Below are positions 31,780 to 44,000 of a DNA stretch of 64,000 nt, piece by piece. Made by a program: the position numbers and the translations under genes. The stretch is from NCBI RefSeq assembly GCF_037392515.1, contig NC_090280.1, positions 75,318,504 to 75,382,503 of the forward strand. The letters are read 5' to 3'. Origin of the DNA: Haliotis asinina (taxonomy: Eukaryota; Mollusca; Gastropoda; Lepetellida; Haliotidae). Below the pieces are notes generated by a model. It was not told the origin of the DNA. It ran no database searches and saw nothing but the letters and a program-made list of their open reading frames with translations. Numbering within the stretch: position 1 is the stretch's first letter; each line of letters opens with the position of its first letter.

Positions 31780-32762
31780 CATATTTTGGGACTTATAATG
31801 CAGAAAATAGGATCAACATGTACAATTTGTCTCACGTACTGCCAAACACCTAAGTTCCTCATATTGCAGGATGTAACTCACTCAGCACTGCTTGAATCGC
31901 AACATATTGCAATGCAATATTTTTGAAAATACAAAACCCTCCCATTATTTGCAAATTAGACGAGTCAGTGACCTGTGGTACTATGATACTAATACATGCA
32001 TGATACAGTACGGGGGTACATACGTGTATGTTGGCATGATGCCATGTGTGTATGAAATAGCGTCTGCTAGTTTCATGTCGGGCTATAAGTTTATTCATAG
32101 CAGGCCCTCTGTGCCAATACATTTTCCAAGGGTATATACTTGCCCACGTCATTGACTACTGGAACTATTTCGAAAACAATTTACAATTGTGGTAACTAGA
32201 TGACGTCTGAATTGTTCATGATCAATCAAACTGTAACTTCCACATATCATATTTATGTAACACTAAATGTGACTGGTCTAGAGAATGCTTTCAGCCAATG
32301 AATAATGTCGTTCTTTTCTGATGCTATTGACACTAAATGAATTGACAGTGACCACCAAGTCATGGTTATGTTACATTTGCTTTTGCACATGTTTAAGTTT
32401 ACCTCACTACAAATAATACATTAATTACTTTCTCTTAACACCATATCTCAATTCCCTTTATTTAATACAGGCCTGATTACATGTAAACAGGGCCGGCAAC
32501 ACCTTTTAGTTATCAGCCCTGTGGGCTTCCTGGCTTTTTTAAGGAGTTTCATACACTGAATTATAAGCTGTGTATCTACGTATATCATGCAAATATTTAT
32601 GAGAAAACTCCTCATTACGCCTGTTACGTACAAACACACGTCTGAATGTTTGTAAATGCTCAATAAATGTGATGTTACTTGCAACACATACAAATGTGAA
32701 ACCTTAGCTTGGTGCCAGTGGACTTAACAACTTGCTGTCTTTCTTAGTGTTACTCATATTAC
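31780..32762. other. Intergenic stretch, no feature seen
   Basis: No coding or repeat signal beyond scattered AT-rich words. Confidence 0.5.
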
Positions 32763-32882
32763 AGCGCCGAAGACCCGGGTTTGATTTCCCACATGGGTAA
32801 TATGTGTGAAGCCCATTTTCTGGTGTCCCCGTGATATTGCTGGAATATTGCTAAAAGCGGCGTAAAACTAAACTCCCTCCCT
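32763..32882 (+). repeat. SINE-B 3' part
   Basis: 'cgccgaagacccgggtttga' (B-box slightly changed), 'gtgaagcccattttctggtg', 'gctaaaagcggcgtaaaact'. Lacks the A-box end. Confidence 0.85.
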
Positions 32883-34400
32883 ACTCATATTACAGATCAA
32901 ATAAATAACAAACACGTAAGCCAACATTTAAACTTCACGATATTTTTCCAGTTATTAGAAAATGGCAAAATACCCAAATGAGTTTGAGGTGAGTACAATT
33001 TACTTGATTACTGAAAGGAAAATTAGGATACCCAGTTGAGATGAACACAAGCCAGCACATATAACCCATAGGCCCCAAAAGTTATCTGTGGCTCTGTTGT
33101 GCATGCCAGTCTTGTAGAGGTTACTATCTATCTTTGAAGAAGGTAAAGGCTTTAGTAATGCATTATACAGCTACTGACTTAATGAATAAAATTTAGTAAC
33201 CTTTTAATTTTCTGACAGCAATATTTACTAGGTGTGTGGTAAATTTTAGGTAGAGGGTAATGTCCGAGTAGGGGACATTATCTTTAAGGAATGGAGGATT
33301 CCGGGGATATATTATCCTACTTGAATTACATTCAAAGCATTTTAAATACTTCTGATATCAAACTTAAATGTCAAAATGACAAAATAAGGTGTTTAATTCT
33401 GAACTGGTACAGCTTGCTCCATTCGTGAAAAGTACCGGTAATGAAGCAAGCAGATAATGTAATGACGTCACAAATGTAATTAATACACTTAAATACAACC
33501 TCATTGTCATAAGCTGATGGTCATTTCACGATCTATGTCGACAGAGGGCAACTCCCATTTGTGAGAACTCCCAATTGTGAGACTCCCAGTTGTGAGACAG
33601 TGGAGAACGTAATTATGAAAGAAAACACACATTACTCCCCTATCCGATAGAATAGATTAACCCTAGCTATTTAGGTTTTAGCTATTTAAATAAGGTTTAG
33701 CTATGTAACTGAATCATGTGTGTAACAGATATTTTATTCTATAAAATGACATTAAATCATTGAACAAAGCTGGGTTTTGATAAATTTTGTAACTTATTGG
33801 GAAAGAAACTTATGTGTAAGGGCATGTGCTGGACAGTATAATATAATGTGGAGTTCATCACTGACAGATGATTAAAGTGGAAGCTGTCTAATCCGGCACT
33901 CATTGAAACTGGGGAAATAATCCGATTTAGGCGATGTGCCGGATTGCAGAGCAGATGGTAAATGTACACGCCACGGGAGGGACTTGGGTTTTATGCCGGT
34001 GATGCCAACTTGCTGGATTAGACAGATGCCGGTTTATACAGCTTCCTCTGTATATCACTTACGCCTTTCAATTCCATAAGAACGTCCTATTTCAATGGGC
34101 AACCTATGGTTTAAAGTTCAAAATATAGTTAACTAGAGTCTATAATAATAAGGTAACTGTAACAAATAAGGTTCTAAAAAAGCAATTGATACGATACGCT
34201 TGACACTTGATAACAATTGAACATTAAAATCAGAATTTGAAGAATGCAAATTATACATAACACGGTATTTTGTTTGTCGTTACACATAACATTTTAGTCC
34301 AGTATGAGAGAATTTTTTACAGATATTCTGATGGGGTACATGTATCTACCTAATCCGCCGCAAGTGATAAAATCGGACTGCAATAGTGTTTAACCATAAT
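32883..34400. other. Intergenic stretch with a short repeated word
   Basis: At 33549-33595 a 14-bp word, 'ctcccanttgtgag', occurs three times. A similar word occurs inside the open segment at 34401-34734. Nothing else is recognisable. Confidence 0.45.
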
Positions 34401-34734
34401 TTATATATATATGTCTTCATCAACCTTTGACTGCTCTTCTCGATTACCGTTACATGACAGCAAGTACCGATGTTGATCTCGACCTTCATAATCTATTTCA
34501 TTGTTTCTGTTTCTGTTGATTTTCTTCATTGTAAATAATACATGCTCTTTAACAATGTCTTCTGCATTAATTAACTCAGTAATGTAAAATGTTTCCTGTG
34601 GGTACTTTTCCACAACAGGGCTGCTCCCACTTTCATTGTAGGGATGTGGTAACACCACCTGCGTGCACTCAAGCACTAATTGATGTGTCTCACAACTGGG
34701 AGTTCTCACACATGGGAGGACACCTTTACAGATG
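34401..34734 (-). CDS. Candidate terminal exon, tyrosine-rich (unknown)
   Basis: Open segment after an acceptor-like 'aaaattatattcag', ending in a stop after DEDIYI. The translation has a plain cytoplasmic-tail look (charged, with Tyr in QETFYITEL, NEIDYEG, QHRYLL, EDIYI). No domain recognised. Needs two bases from an upstream exon that I cannot find. Weak call. Confidence 0.25.
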
Positions 34735-35022
34735 CTGAATATAATTTTACGAAAACAATACAAAACAAAACAAAACAAAAATCAAATAAACAACACGCGA
34801 AGATTATGTATAAAATGTATAAATGTTACAGAAAACAAGATAAATCAGTGATTATGTACAATCAGTGAAAATTTTAGTGATGATGTCTAATACTTGTTTC
34901 ATAATCACCGAAATGAACCTGGGAAATTATACTTGTTTACAGGAAGTATATTCTTATACACATAATCAATAATTATACTTGCTTCCTATAACCTAATAAC
35001 AATTCAAAATCGTGCCTGTAGA

Positions 35023-35166
35023 TTATCTCTTGCTGTGAGACTGCAAATTGTACGTGATGTCCTGTGTTGGATATTTATGACCATTTAACGATGTGGGCCT
35101 ATGGTGTAGTCTGTGAATTATAACAGAATACTCAGCGTCATACGGCAGAGAGTCTGAGAGAGAACT
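35023..35166 (-). CDS. Candidate terminal exon, tyrosine-rich (unknown)
   Basis: Follows a good acceptor, 'cattattgttttcag', opens in phase 0 with SSLSDSLPYDAEYSVI and stops after NLQSHSKR. Tyr sites (DAEYSVI, DITYNLQ) suggest a receptor tail. It could be an alternative 3' exon with the neighbouring candidates, or chance. Confidence 0.3.
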   Translation of the reverse strand, partial: SSLSDSLPYDAEYSVIIHRLHHRPTSLNGHKYPTQDITYNLQSHSKR

Positions 35167-35305
35167 CTGAAAACAATAATGTTTCATTTTATTACATGTA
35201 TCATGTAGACGTAAAGTGGGATCCATATAACGTTTCCTTGCCAGACATTACGGTCGCAAAGGAATGGCTGTTATCATTAGAGTATTAGTACAGACGTAGT
35301 GTTTA

Positions 35306-35500
35306 GAGGAGTGAGTGAGTGAGTTTTATTTTACGCCTCACCCAGTAAGGCGGCGGTCTACAACTAATCTTGTGTGGACCAGACAATCTAGTGATCACGA
35401 GCATCGATCTGCGCAATTGGGACACGATTACATGTATCAACGTCAGCGAGTCTGACTACCGGATCCTGTGTATGGCGAGCATGGGTTGTTGAAGACAAAA
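35306..35500 (-). repeat. SINE-A copy
   Basis: 'gagtgagtgagttttatttt', 'gtggaccagacaatctagtg' and 'gtcagcgagtctgactaccg'. Confidence 0.88.
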
Positions 35501-36353
35501 TGTTGTAATATTTGTTTTGATCCACAATATGACCTTTGGAACTTACTCCTTACTCAAACGCCATCACACGTCTTTCATGGAGGGATAAACAGCGTAGGTC
35601 ATATTTATTTCCCCGCAACGGGTTTTGCGGGTATTATTTTGGACTCTTCCGTCCGTGCAAATTCATCTTCTCCTGAGCATTAAAACCGTTCAGTAAGTCA
35701 TCACTAAACTTGGCACATAGATAGATCTGGTGGTGAACTGGAGCCTTTTTGTAGATTTGCATTTCCGAACAAAACATTGTTTTCGTTGACATAAATTTTG
35801 ACTACAACTAGTCCTCTTTTCCGGAGCAGGACTTTTAAATGTTTTTTCTTTCACTAAACTCGACGCATATAAAGGTCTGCTTGTGAACTGGTGCCTTTTG
35901 GTAGCTTTGATATCTAAATATGTTACAAGTACGTCTTAGATGAGTGAGTATCCCTTTATCAGCAGAATGCCTGCAAACAATTCCGTCTGTCTCTACTTCC
36001 ACCCGCTGTCACTCTGTACTCATTCTTCTCTCCCTCCTTGTCAGTGCTGCCCCCGAGTCCCCCTCCAAGATGACGACACCCCGGCCCAGTAGTCCCCAGT
36101 TTGAGTCCTCCCGTCGCGTGTGTCTGGATTCTTGAGGAGAGTGTTCCGTGTCAAAATGGACGCTTAGAGTGACATCTTGCAATTGTTTGGATTCTTCATC
36201 ACCAGATCATAAAACAAGATAAACCACTTCCTTTGCATCATGAATCTAAGATAGAATGTGAACTTATTGGTATACCAGTAACTGGCATAAAGAGGTTGTC
36301 ACTGTTATTTGTTGTCAGAGCTACGGCTGTCGATATATAATTCTTCCTTCTAT

Positions 36354-36509
36354 TCACAGGTGCATATGCAGTTCTCTGTTTCCTAGAGACGTATCACTAC
36401 GCAGATACGTGTACGGTTCCTGCATGTGGGCCACCTGTTTTGTGTATCGCGTCTCAGCTGTAATAAACTTGAATGTTAACATGTTGTATGATTTTTCACA
36501 TCTCTTGTG
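36354..36509 (-). CDS. Candidate terminal exon, tyrosine-rich (unknown)
   Basis: Open from a weak acceptor, 'gtttgcacaag', reading CEKSYNMLTFKFITAETRYT, then EPYTYLRSDTSLG and a stop. Its tail-like composition resembles the two candidates at 34401 and 35023. No domain, no homolog named. Confidence 0.22.
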   Translation of the reverse strand, partial: HKRCEKSYNMLTFKFITAETRYTKQVAHMQEPYTYLRSDTSLGNRELHMHL

Positions 36510-36539
36510 CAAACGTTGCAGATGGTGTAATAACAAGTG

Positions 36540-37225
36540 AGTATAAGGTGGGTCTTTGCGTTAGCGTATGTCCGTTAATTCTTCAGCTGTCCCTTGGTTA
36601 GCTATTAGACATGTCTTTCTTTCTGACGGACCAAGAAACGTACCTTGAGGTTCCTACATATAACCAACATCAGGATTGATCTATATTTAAAGGCACAATA
36701 TCACACATTTTCGACTGGCCTATGTTATATATGCATGTAGGGACATATGCACTTACTTTATGGCTTCCAATTGATGCACTAGAAGATGTTAATATCTGTA
36801 ATAGTTAGATCGTAAACAGTCGAGGGTTTGTATTTTTTTATCACGTTTCCGAGATCGTTTTTGTGTTTAATAACAATGTCCTTTGCGACGTGCCTGAGAT
36901 CGATAACGGAAACAAGAAACAGCTTTCATTTGTATTGACATTTGGGTTCCTTGGCGTTAAGAAGATTAAAGGGGTGGTCCTGAGTAATCAACTTATGTGC
37001 ATTTTTTCATCTGTATTTATCATCATCAAAGTGATAGTATATTTACTTCAAAGCTGACGCTTTGATGGGGGTCTGAAATTTGCATAACCAGGGTCCGTCT
37101 CAATAGAAAATTCCATTTGGATTATAACCTGCTATTCTGGCCATGGGTTTATCATGCACCAAACATGAGAATATCATTTTGAAACCTCCAGATGTAGGTA
37201 TATCTCAATACGCTTTTCAAACGAT
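36540..37225. other. Intergenic stretch, no feature seen
   Basis: Short open frames only; none has splice support. Confidence 0.5.
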
Positions 37226-37508
37226 ACGCATTGAGTGCGTCAGTTTAGTTTTACGCCGCACAGCAATAATCCAGCTATATGGCGGCGGTCTGTACATAAT
37301 CGAGTCTGGACCAGACAAACCAGACAATCCAGTGATCAACAGCATGAGCACCAATCGGCGTAATTAGGAGTCGATGACGTGTCAATCGAGTCAGCGAGCC
37401 TGACCACTCGATCCTGTTAGTTGACTCTTACTACAAGCATCGCCTTTTGTGGCAAACATGGGTTGCTGAAGGCCTATTCTACGCCGGACCTTCACGGGTC
37501 TGCAAAAT
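37226..37508 (-). repeat. SINE-A copy, near full length
   Basis: 'tcagttttgttttacgccgc'-like start, 'ccagctatatggcggcggtc', 'gcctgaccactcgatcctgt', 'gccggaccttcacgggtctg'. A 10-bp duplication ('ccagacaa') sits in the centre. Confidence 0.92.
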
Positions 37509-37800
37509 ATTCAATACTATTTATAGGTACGTTTAAACATGAACTCATGAATTGTAAAACAATTTCGAAAATTTGAAAGATTATTGTCATGGGCAGCTAT
37601 TCACATGCACGATATTTGTACATGCTTTCCAGCAATTTGATGCATTTTCCTTGTGCACTTGGCCGTAGTGGTTCACAGTTCTGATGTCACAATGCTAATG
37701 CCTCTGTCAAACTGGCATTAGAGCTTAATTGCGACTCACCGGAAGCCAAGCGTCACACTGTAGGCAGTTTGTATAAATTTTTATTGGAGACTAATACACG

Positions 37801-37895
37801 GAATACTAAACGACCTTCCGTGTAATACCATGACATAGCCAAATCATTACTCATTTAATGAAAATGGTTTCACACGTAAGGTCGTTTAGTATCAC
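37801..37895. repeat. Foldback sequence
   Basis: 'atactaaacgaccttccgtg' at about 37804-37823 is mirrored by 'cacgtaaggtcgtttagtat' at about 37873-37892, one mismatch, with a loop near 50 nt. No element boundaries seen. Confidence 0.7.
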
Positions 37896-37964
37896 AGGCG
37901 GATCCACAGAAGGTTAACATGTGTTCTGTCATATAACGCTGTGGAAACTTAATGTAGTTAGTGG

Positions 37965-38096
37965 GTGAGTTTTCCTACTCTTCTAGCTATTTTCCATCAA
38001 TGCGGAGGACGACTCATTGTACCTTTATGGGGAATCGCCGTGATATTGCTGGAATATCGCTAAAAGCAGCGTAAACCTTAACTCACTCACACTTGA
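37965..38096 (+). repeat. SINE-B fragments, head-to-head
   Basis: A reversed tail ('gtgggtgagttttcctac') is followed by a forward 3' part ('gatattgctggaatatcgct', 'aactcactcac'). The two tails point outward, so this is a rearranged copy. Confidence 0.6.
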
Positions 38097-38914
38097 ACTG
38101 ACCAAGTTCATAGTATTTCCCACGACTGTCAATCTGCCAATATTGAGTGTGAAAATATATCTGATATTTTTACTTCAACAAAACACAATATTTAGAAATC
38201 TGGAACGAGCACAATGATATAACAAGTCAACAAGTGGAGAAGAGAGTCAAAAGTTGGAGGAAGAGAAGAAGCAGCCGAAGAAACACCATCAGCTTGCTGT
38301 GCATAAACTATCAACCCTCCACGCCACACTGCTACTCCAGTCAGACTCCTGGCAAGTAACAGCCCAGTCACTCCATCAGCCAGCGTTTAAAATATTCAGC
38401 TCTCGTTGTGCAAGAGACGCTGATAAACATTTCGTGGAACAATTTGCCAGCAGAAATTAGAGGGAAAGACATTTGCACAATTATGACAATGCATTATTCA
38501 GGGACTGGCGTTTGATTAAATGCATCCAAATTTATCATGGCCTCAGAGCATTCCAGCAGTCATAACTTGAAACGTGAGCTCTAAAATTCGTAATTTGACT
38601 TAATTTAATTTTAAATAGCCCCAGGTGTCTGTAATAAGACGAACTTAAACTGCAAATTGAAAATGACATAGAAACTTTAATTAAGTTAAGAATATCGTCC
38701 AAATTACTGAAATTACTCGGTTGCTATTTGGCCAGAAACGCAAAAGCTTTTTTCCAGACATCAAGGGTATCGTGTTCCCGCAGATAACGTTTGTGATTCT
38801 GACTTATTCTAGAGTTATGAGTTAAAAACAAATTCAAAAGTTTTCAGTTAAAGTAATTTGTTCGTTCCTAGTTCCTACTCATCAATCTCTCGCGGATTTT
38901 AATCAATCCGATAG

Positions 38915-38966
38915 CTCTAATATTGCTGAGTGCGGCGTAAAACTAAGCTCACTCACTCACTCACTT
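38915..38966 (+). repeat. SINE 3' tail
   Basis: 'taatattgctgagtgcggcg' and 'taaaactaagctcactcact' only. This tail is common to SINE-A and SINE-B; 'gagtgcggc' fits SINE-A better. Confidence 0.8.
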
Positions 38967-39085
38967 TAGACTATTCGTGTGATATAATGAACAATTGATG
39001 CATTAAAATATCGTTATACCCTCTTTATTGTAGTACTTTTGTACAAAATAGAAATTGATGCATTAAACAAAATGCGAGTCTAAGT

Positions 39086-39688
39086 AAACTTATCCTCAGT
39101 ACTTTTCGGTACCCTCCACTACTGAGTCAAGCGAAACCTTATGGGAGGTCGCGTCAGGTAACCTTTGAGACTGACCAATCAGAATACAGCTTACCAAATC
39201 GCGAACGTGCACATTCGCACATACCTTTTGAAATTTTTTTCTCGAAAAGGTCCGTACCCGAACGATTCCGAATGCTATCTAGCGTACCTTCCGGGTTATG
39301 TACACTGCGTACGTACAGCCATGACAACGGTGGGTAAACAGTCGCTGAAAATTATGTTTTGGTCAATATTCAAGGATGTCATCTTGCGGAAATATTAGCT
39401 AATGGTAACCATTTCAACAGAAACCCCAAAGCATATATACTGCAGGTAGAAAAACTGTGTTATATGCGGATTTTTGTTTGTAGAGAGATCTGTGTCAGTG
39501 ACCTGAATATTTTGAAAGTTCCTCCGATCCCTAAATAGTACCCGTTGTGTAATTGGTTAAATCTATTTGACCGTCTCGCGTTTGATTGGACCGTCATTGG
39601 TCGCTGAAAGGTTACCTGACGCGACCTTCTACTAGGTTTTGTTAGACTCAGTGGTGGAGTGTAACGAAATACACTGAGACTAAGTTTA
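39086..39688. mobile_element. Long-TIR MITE, copy 2
   Basis: Same architecture as 18440-19035, with better-kept inverted ends ('gaggtcgcgtcaggtaacct' left; mirrored 'ggttacctgacgcgacctt' right). The central small frame reads MTTVGKQSLKIMFW...FKDVILRKY and stops at the same place as copy 1. Confidence 0.78.
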
Positions 39689-39734
39689 ATTAGACTGAAC
39701 AAAAAATGCATTCATAAGGGGAAATATATACAAT

Positions 39735-39895
39735 GATATCATGTAGAGAATCTCACCCAAGTGTCTACTGATATCAAATATATCAACACGAGTTGATAAA
39801 GTAACAAATATCCAAGACTTGACCGGGATATTTTCCTTCGTCAACGAGTGTTGATATAATTGATGTCGGCTGACAAGAGAGTGAGATTCTATTTA
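39735..39895. repeat. Small inverted-repeat element
   Basis: 'agaatctcac' and 'atatcaacacgagttgat' on the left are mirrored by 'atcaacactcgttgacg' and 'agaatctcact' read from the right. About 160 bp, non-coding. Confidence 0.5.
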
Positions 39896-41889
39896 TCATC
39901 CAAAGTCATTCTTCATAAGTCTTCAATGAAAAATTTACATCTCCGAACACAGCACTGGCATTAGATTTGCATTTCAACGATGTCATAGTATTGTGACGTA
40001 ATCAGGTTAATGACGTCATTGCATTGTCAGGGCATTGTGCATCTCCTAGAAGATAAACACAAAAAAGGAAAATGGGGAAATGTATAACTTTTATTACATA
40101 AAACAAAAGTCAATGAATAGAACGTAAAAATGTCACTCCTACACATATATTCATGTGTAAACAGGGAACACACAAGAAACACATAGCAAATCTATGAATA
40201 CGCAAATTTAGAAATATTTAATTGTATGATTTGCTCCCTATTAAAACCAAGCGCCACTTTTTACGAATGACTGATTGAGATGAGGAATGTTCTGTGTTCA
40301 CACATGCATTCCTTCTCAACCGGCATGGATTACGTCAACCAGAAGTCATATGCTTGCAGCAAAGTGTTAAATGGGAATAGACATGAATGTCACTATACAT
40401 GAATAATTATCTTGATAAATACATTTTGTCCTAAATGACCAATCTGAAGAAAATGTGCTATCTGACTGTGTGAAATATTGATACCACGTTGAATGTAATG
40501 TCATATATGTAAACAACTGCGATTTGTTTTTCTTTTTTTCAAATCTGATGTAGTGGCAATATCTCGCTGGAAGGTAGTCGTGCAAGCTTTTGATCGTATT
40601 GTCTTTTGTATTTGCGTGAGCATGTGTGCGTGCACGCGTGCACAGTCTTCTTTTTCTTTAGGTGGGTATGTTTTTATGATTTATATATTATACAAGCTGC
40701 ATCAACAATCTAGCCATGCAAATATTCACCGTTCCATCAAACACGCGGCCTCCGGTGTGCGGATGTGCTGATACCGCTAAACGATATTCATGTAAGACGC
40801 GACCTATATTTTTTTCAATTTTTGTTCACGTTTCAGGAACGGATGAGACTTCCAGGATTATTTTCCAAAGTGTGCATTAGCTTATGCAGATATCTTTTGA
40901 AGTAAACTGCGAGCATGATACACATGACACACACTCGGAACCTGTAGAACACACTGATCACATGAACTAATGCATGCTGCATTCAATTTCTTCACGATGC
41001 TTGTAAGACCACGATGTTATAGATCGCACTGTTTGTGACGCGTCCCTTCACGGCCGTACAGCGGACGCCGCTCTGTCGGCCCTGACTGAACAAAACCTAC
41101 AGGGCCTTATACAGCAAATTTGCATGCTAAGTTTTGGAACCACTGATACTTGTAATCAGTTTTGCATATGGAATCAGAAACAGCATGGTTCCTTTTTTTC
41201 ATGATTATAAGTGTCATTCTGGGGTAACGTAACATCGGTACCCATAATCGGGCTGCAGTTGTGAGTAAGGTCACATTTTTATAAACCTATCACAACATAG
41301 GCATGTACTATATCAAAACGTACCTTGTGATAGGCGTTTTACAACTACCATAACATATCATGAACATCAATAATGTATTTTTGAATAATAATAAGTATGA
41401 TTATACTTCCATTTGCCAAACCCGAGCCTGTTTGTGTGTGTGCGTGCATGCGTGCGTGTGCGTGCGTGTGCATGCGAATGTATTTACGTGTTAGCAAATT
41501 TACTCCAAAACCAGTAGATAGATTACAATGAAACCTTCAGGACCTCCTGGGTATATCTCCAAGGCAAATCAATTACATATTGATGAAAGTCCAGTAAAAC
41601 AAACCCCCAAAACTGAAAGGCAAAATATCATTGAATATCTTATTCAATTATACGTAAATCAACGAAAATCACAGGTTACAGCATTGAAAGTATGTAGAGC
41701 AATAAATTGGTATCTCGTGCATATTTCACAAGAATAACCGTCATCATAGTCGTCACAGTCATCACCGACCACGATGTGGCGTCGACGTTATTACCTTGTA
41801 CGTGTGACCACCTCTTATACTGCTGGAACGTCTTTGACACAGGTCGAATCAGTTGTCGGATGTTTTGCTGTGGAATCCTCCTGCAACAT
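39896..41889. other. Intergenic stretch with GT/GC microsatellite
   Basis: A (GTGC)/(GT)n microsatellite lies at about 41432-41476. No gene or interspersed repeat recognised elsewhere in this 2 kb. Confidence 0.5.
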
Positions 41890-43470
41890 GTTGAGTGGGT
41901 TCAGTTTAGTTTTATGCCACACAAAGTAAATAATCCAACGACATTGCGGCAATAAGTAAATAATCGAGTCTGGACCAGAAAATCTATCTATCTTTGTGCC
42001 ATGGTCGAGTCGACCCTTGACAACGTATAATGTAAAGTTCGACTTCTTGCCGCATCCCAGAGGTCCCTGATGGCACACTCTCCTGTACTGTCTTTTAGCT
42101 GATTCAGATACAGCAGTCTCTGTCCACCTCTGGCTTTCTTTCCTTGGACTCTACCTGACAGACATAGTTCTCCCAGCAGCCCCTTTCTGATAACGTGCCC
42201 TGTGAAAGCTACTTGTCTTCTGCTGATTGTTTGGAGGAGCTCTCTTTTTTCACCAATTGGTTGGAGAACAGACTCTTTGGTCGCATGCTCTGTGTATGGA
42301 ATGTGAAACATCTTCCTGTAGAACCACATCTCCATTGCAGCAAGATTCTTCGTTGTTGTTGAAGACAATGTCCATGCCTCACATCCATACAACAAAACTG
42401 GCCAGATGAAACATTTGAGAAGCCTCACTTTCATGCAGTGTTATGGAGATTTTACGGTCTTTGAGTACTGAGGACATCTTGGAGAAACTGTTCTTGGCTG
42501 TTTGGATTCTGCGTCTGATTTCTTTTTCGCATCTTCCATCAGATGTCAACAATGATCCCAAGTAGTTGAAGGAGTTGACCTGTTCAATCGCAGCATTGTT
42601 GCACTTGAGGTTACATACAGGGGGCTGGGAGTTCTTGGAGACCACCATACAGAAAGTCTTCTTGCAATTGATTTCCAAACCTTCCTCTGTAGAGACTTCT
42701 GTTACAAGATCCAGTAACCTCTGAAGGCCTTCTTCACTGTCAGCTATGAGTGCAGTGTCATCTGCATATCTGATGTTGTTGATGAGCACACCATTGATGA
42801 GAATGTCGTCGTATGATTCTTCAAGGCGTCGGAGGATGTTTTCACTATACAAGTTAAAAAAGTCCGGACTCATACCACAGCCCTGACGAACACCACGATT
42901 GATTTCCGTCTACTCTGTCAATCCAAATGGAAGTTTGATAGCGCCTTTCTGGAGCTTGTAGAGGTGACAAATGATCCTATAATCTTTGTCATCTATGCCG
43001 ACCCTTTTGAGCATTTGGAAGAGACGTTTGTGGCGGACTTGTAGTCGATGAAGCAGATGTATACTTCTTGCTGATGTTGTATGCTCCTTTCACTTATCAT
43101 TCTCATGGTGTATTTTTATGACGTTTCTCGTACCTCTATCCGGCATGAAGCCATACTGGCACTGTGCAATTTCTGGCCTGATTTTTTATCTGCAGCGCTC
43201 TCGCATGATTTTCAGCAGCATCTTCAAGGTGTTACTCATGAGACTGATGGTCCTGTGCTGGTCACAGTCAGGCGTGTTGGGCTTCTTTGGTAAGGCTATG
43301 AAGACAGACTTCAGCATGTCATCCGTTAAAATCTAATCATCAACAGCATGAGCATGACCGATGACGAGCTATTCAAGTCAGTGAACTTTACCTCACGACC
43401 CCGTTAGTCGCCTCTTACGAAGAGCATGGGTTACTGAAGGACAATATTCTAAACGCACCTTCATGGGTTG
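41890..43470 (-). repeat. SINE-A interrupted by a non-LTR retrotransposon
   Basis: The SINE 5' piece (41890-41985: 'cagttttagttttatgcc'-type start, 'gagtctggaccaga') and 3' piece (43328-43470: 'atcaacagcatgagcatgac', 'cccgttagtcgcctcttacg') are parts of one copy, now 1.34 kb apart. Confidence 0.85.
41986..43327 (-). pseudogene. Decayed non-LTR retrotransposon, reverse-transcriptase part
   Basis: Minus-strand reading gives, in several frames, PNTPDCDQHRTISLM, 'EVYICFIDYK', 'GCGMSPDFFNLYSENIL' and the RT active-site box YADDTALIAD (about 42757-42786), then the thumb-like KVRLLKCFIWPVLLYGCEAW. At least one frameshift falls near 42431, between TL and KVRLL, with stops near 42910 and 43170. The endonuclease domain is missing. 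The 3' end is an 'agatagat' microsatellite, and 'aaaatct' flanks both sides. Jockey/CR1/RTE-type clades are possible; I did not resolve which. Confidence 0.88.
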
Positions 43471-43499
43471 CAGCATATTGAACAACAGTCAAAGCGGCA

Positions 43500-44000
43500 A
43501 TAGCGGATTACACCGATGACGTACACGTCTATCCATCTGATCCCACAGATAATCAATTGATTTCAGATCCGGGGATATGGGGGGTCAGGGGAGGACACTG
43601 ATGTTCCCTCAGGCCAGGTAGTGCACTGTCGCACGTCATGTGTTAGGTCTGGCGTTGTCCTTTTGGAACAGCTCCCTTTAGCGTTCGACAAGATGCACGT
43701 GAGGACAGAGAATATGGCCGATATATCAGATTGCTTTCGGCGATTCCGATCTTCCAGTGTTTGAGATGGCTCCATCCCTGTCAAAGGTGTCCAATTGCCT
43801 GATGCTTCTGATGCAAAACGTCCATTGCGTGATCTGCGACAGACACGCATACCTGCCTCACAGAGATATGGTTGCTGATTATTTGGTAGGACATTCTATG
43901 GGCGCTGGCAGTCACGTGGGTGGGTTACACGAATATCGCCATCTTGGGATAGTGTGGTGACTTCTGGTCTTCCTGGTCTTGGATGGTCATTTGGAGTGCA
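43500..44000 (-). pseudogene. Fossil Tc1/mariner-family transposase
   Basis: Broken minus-strand frames retain LFQKDNARPNT (second catalytic Asp region) and SPDLKSIDYLWDQMDRR, where the family has DLNPIEHLWD. The expected Glu is Asp here. Upstream fragments such as CVSVADHAMDVLHQ fit the linker. Many stops and indels; different from the two Tc1-like copies in this window. Confidence 0.6.

Noticed and set aside
38254..38460. 68-codon plus-strand frame EEEKKQPKKHHQLAVHKL...
   Set aside because: Non-ATG start, no splice signal that I trust, no family resemblance.
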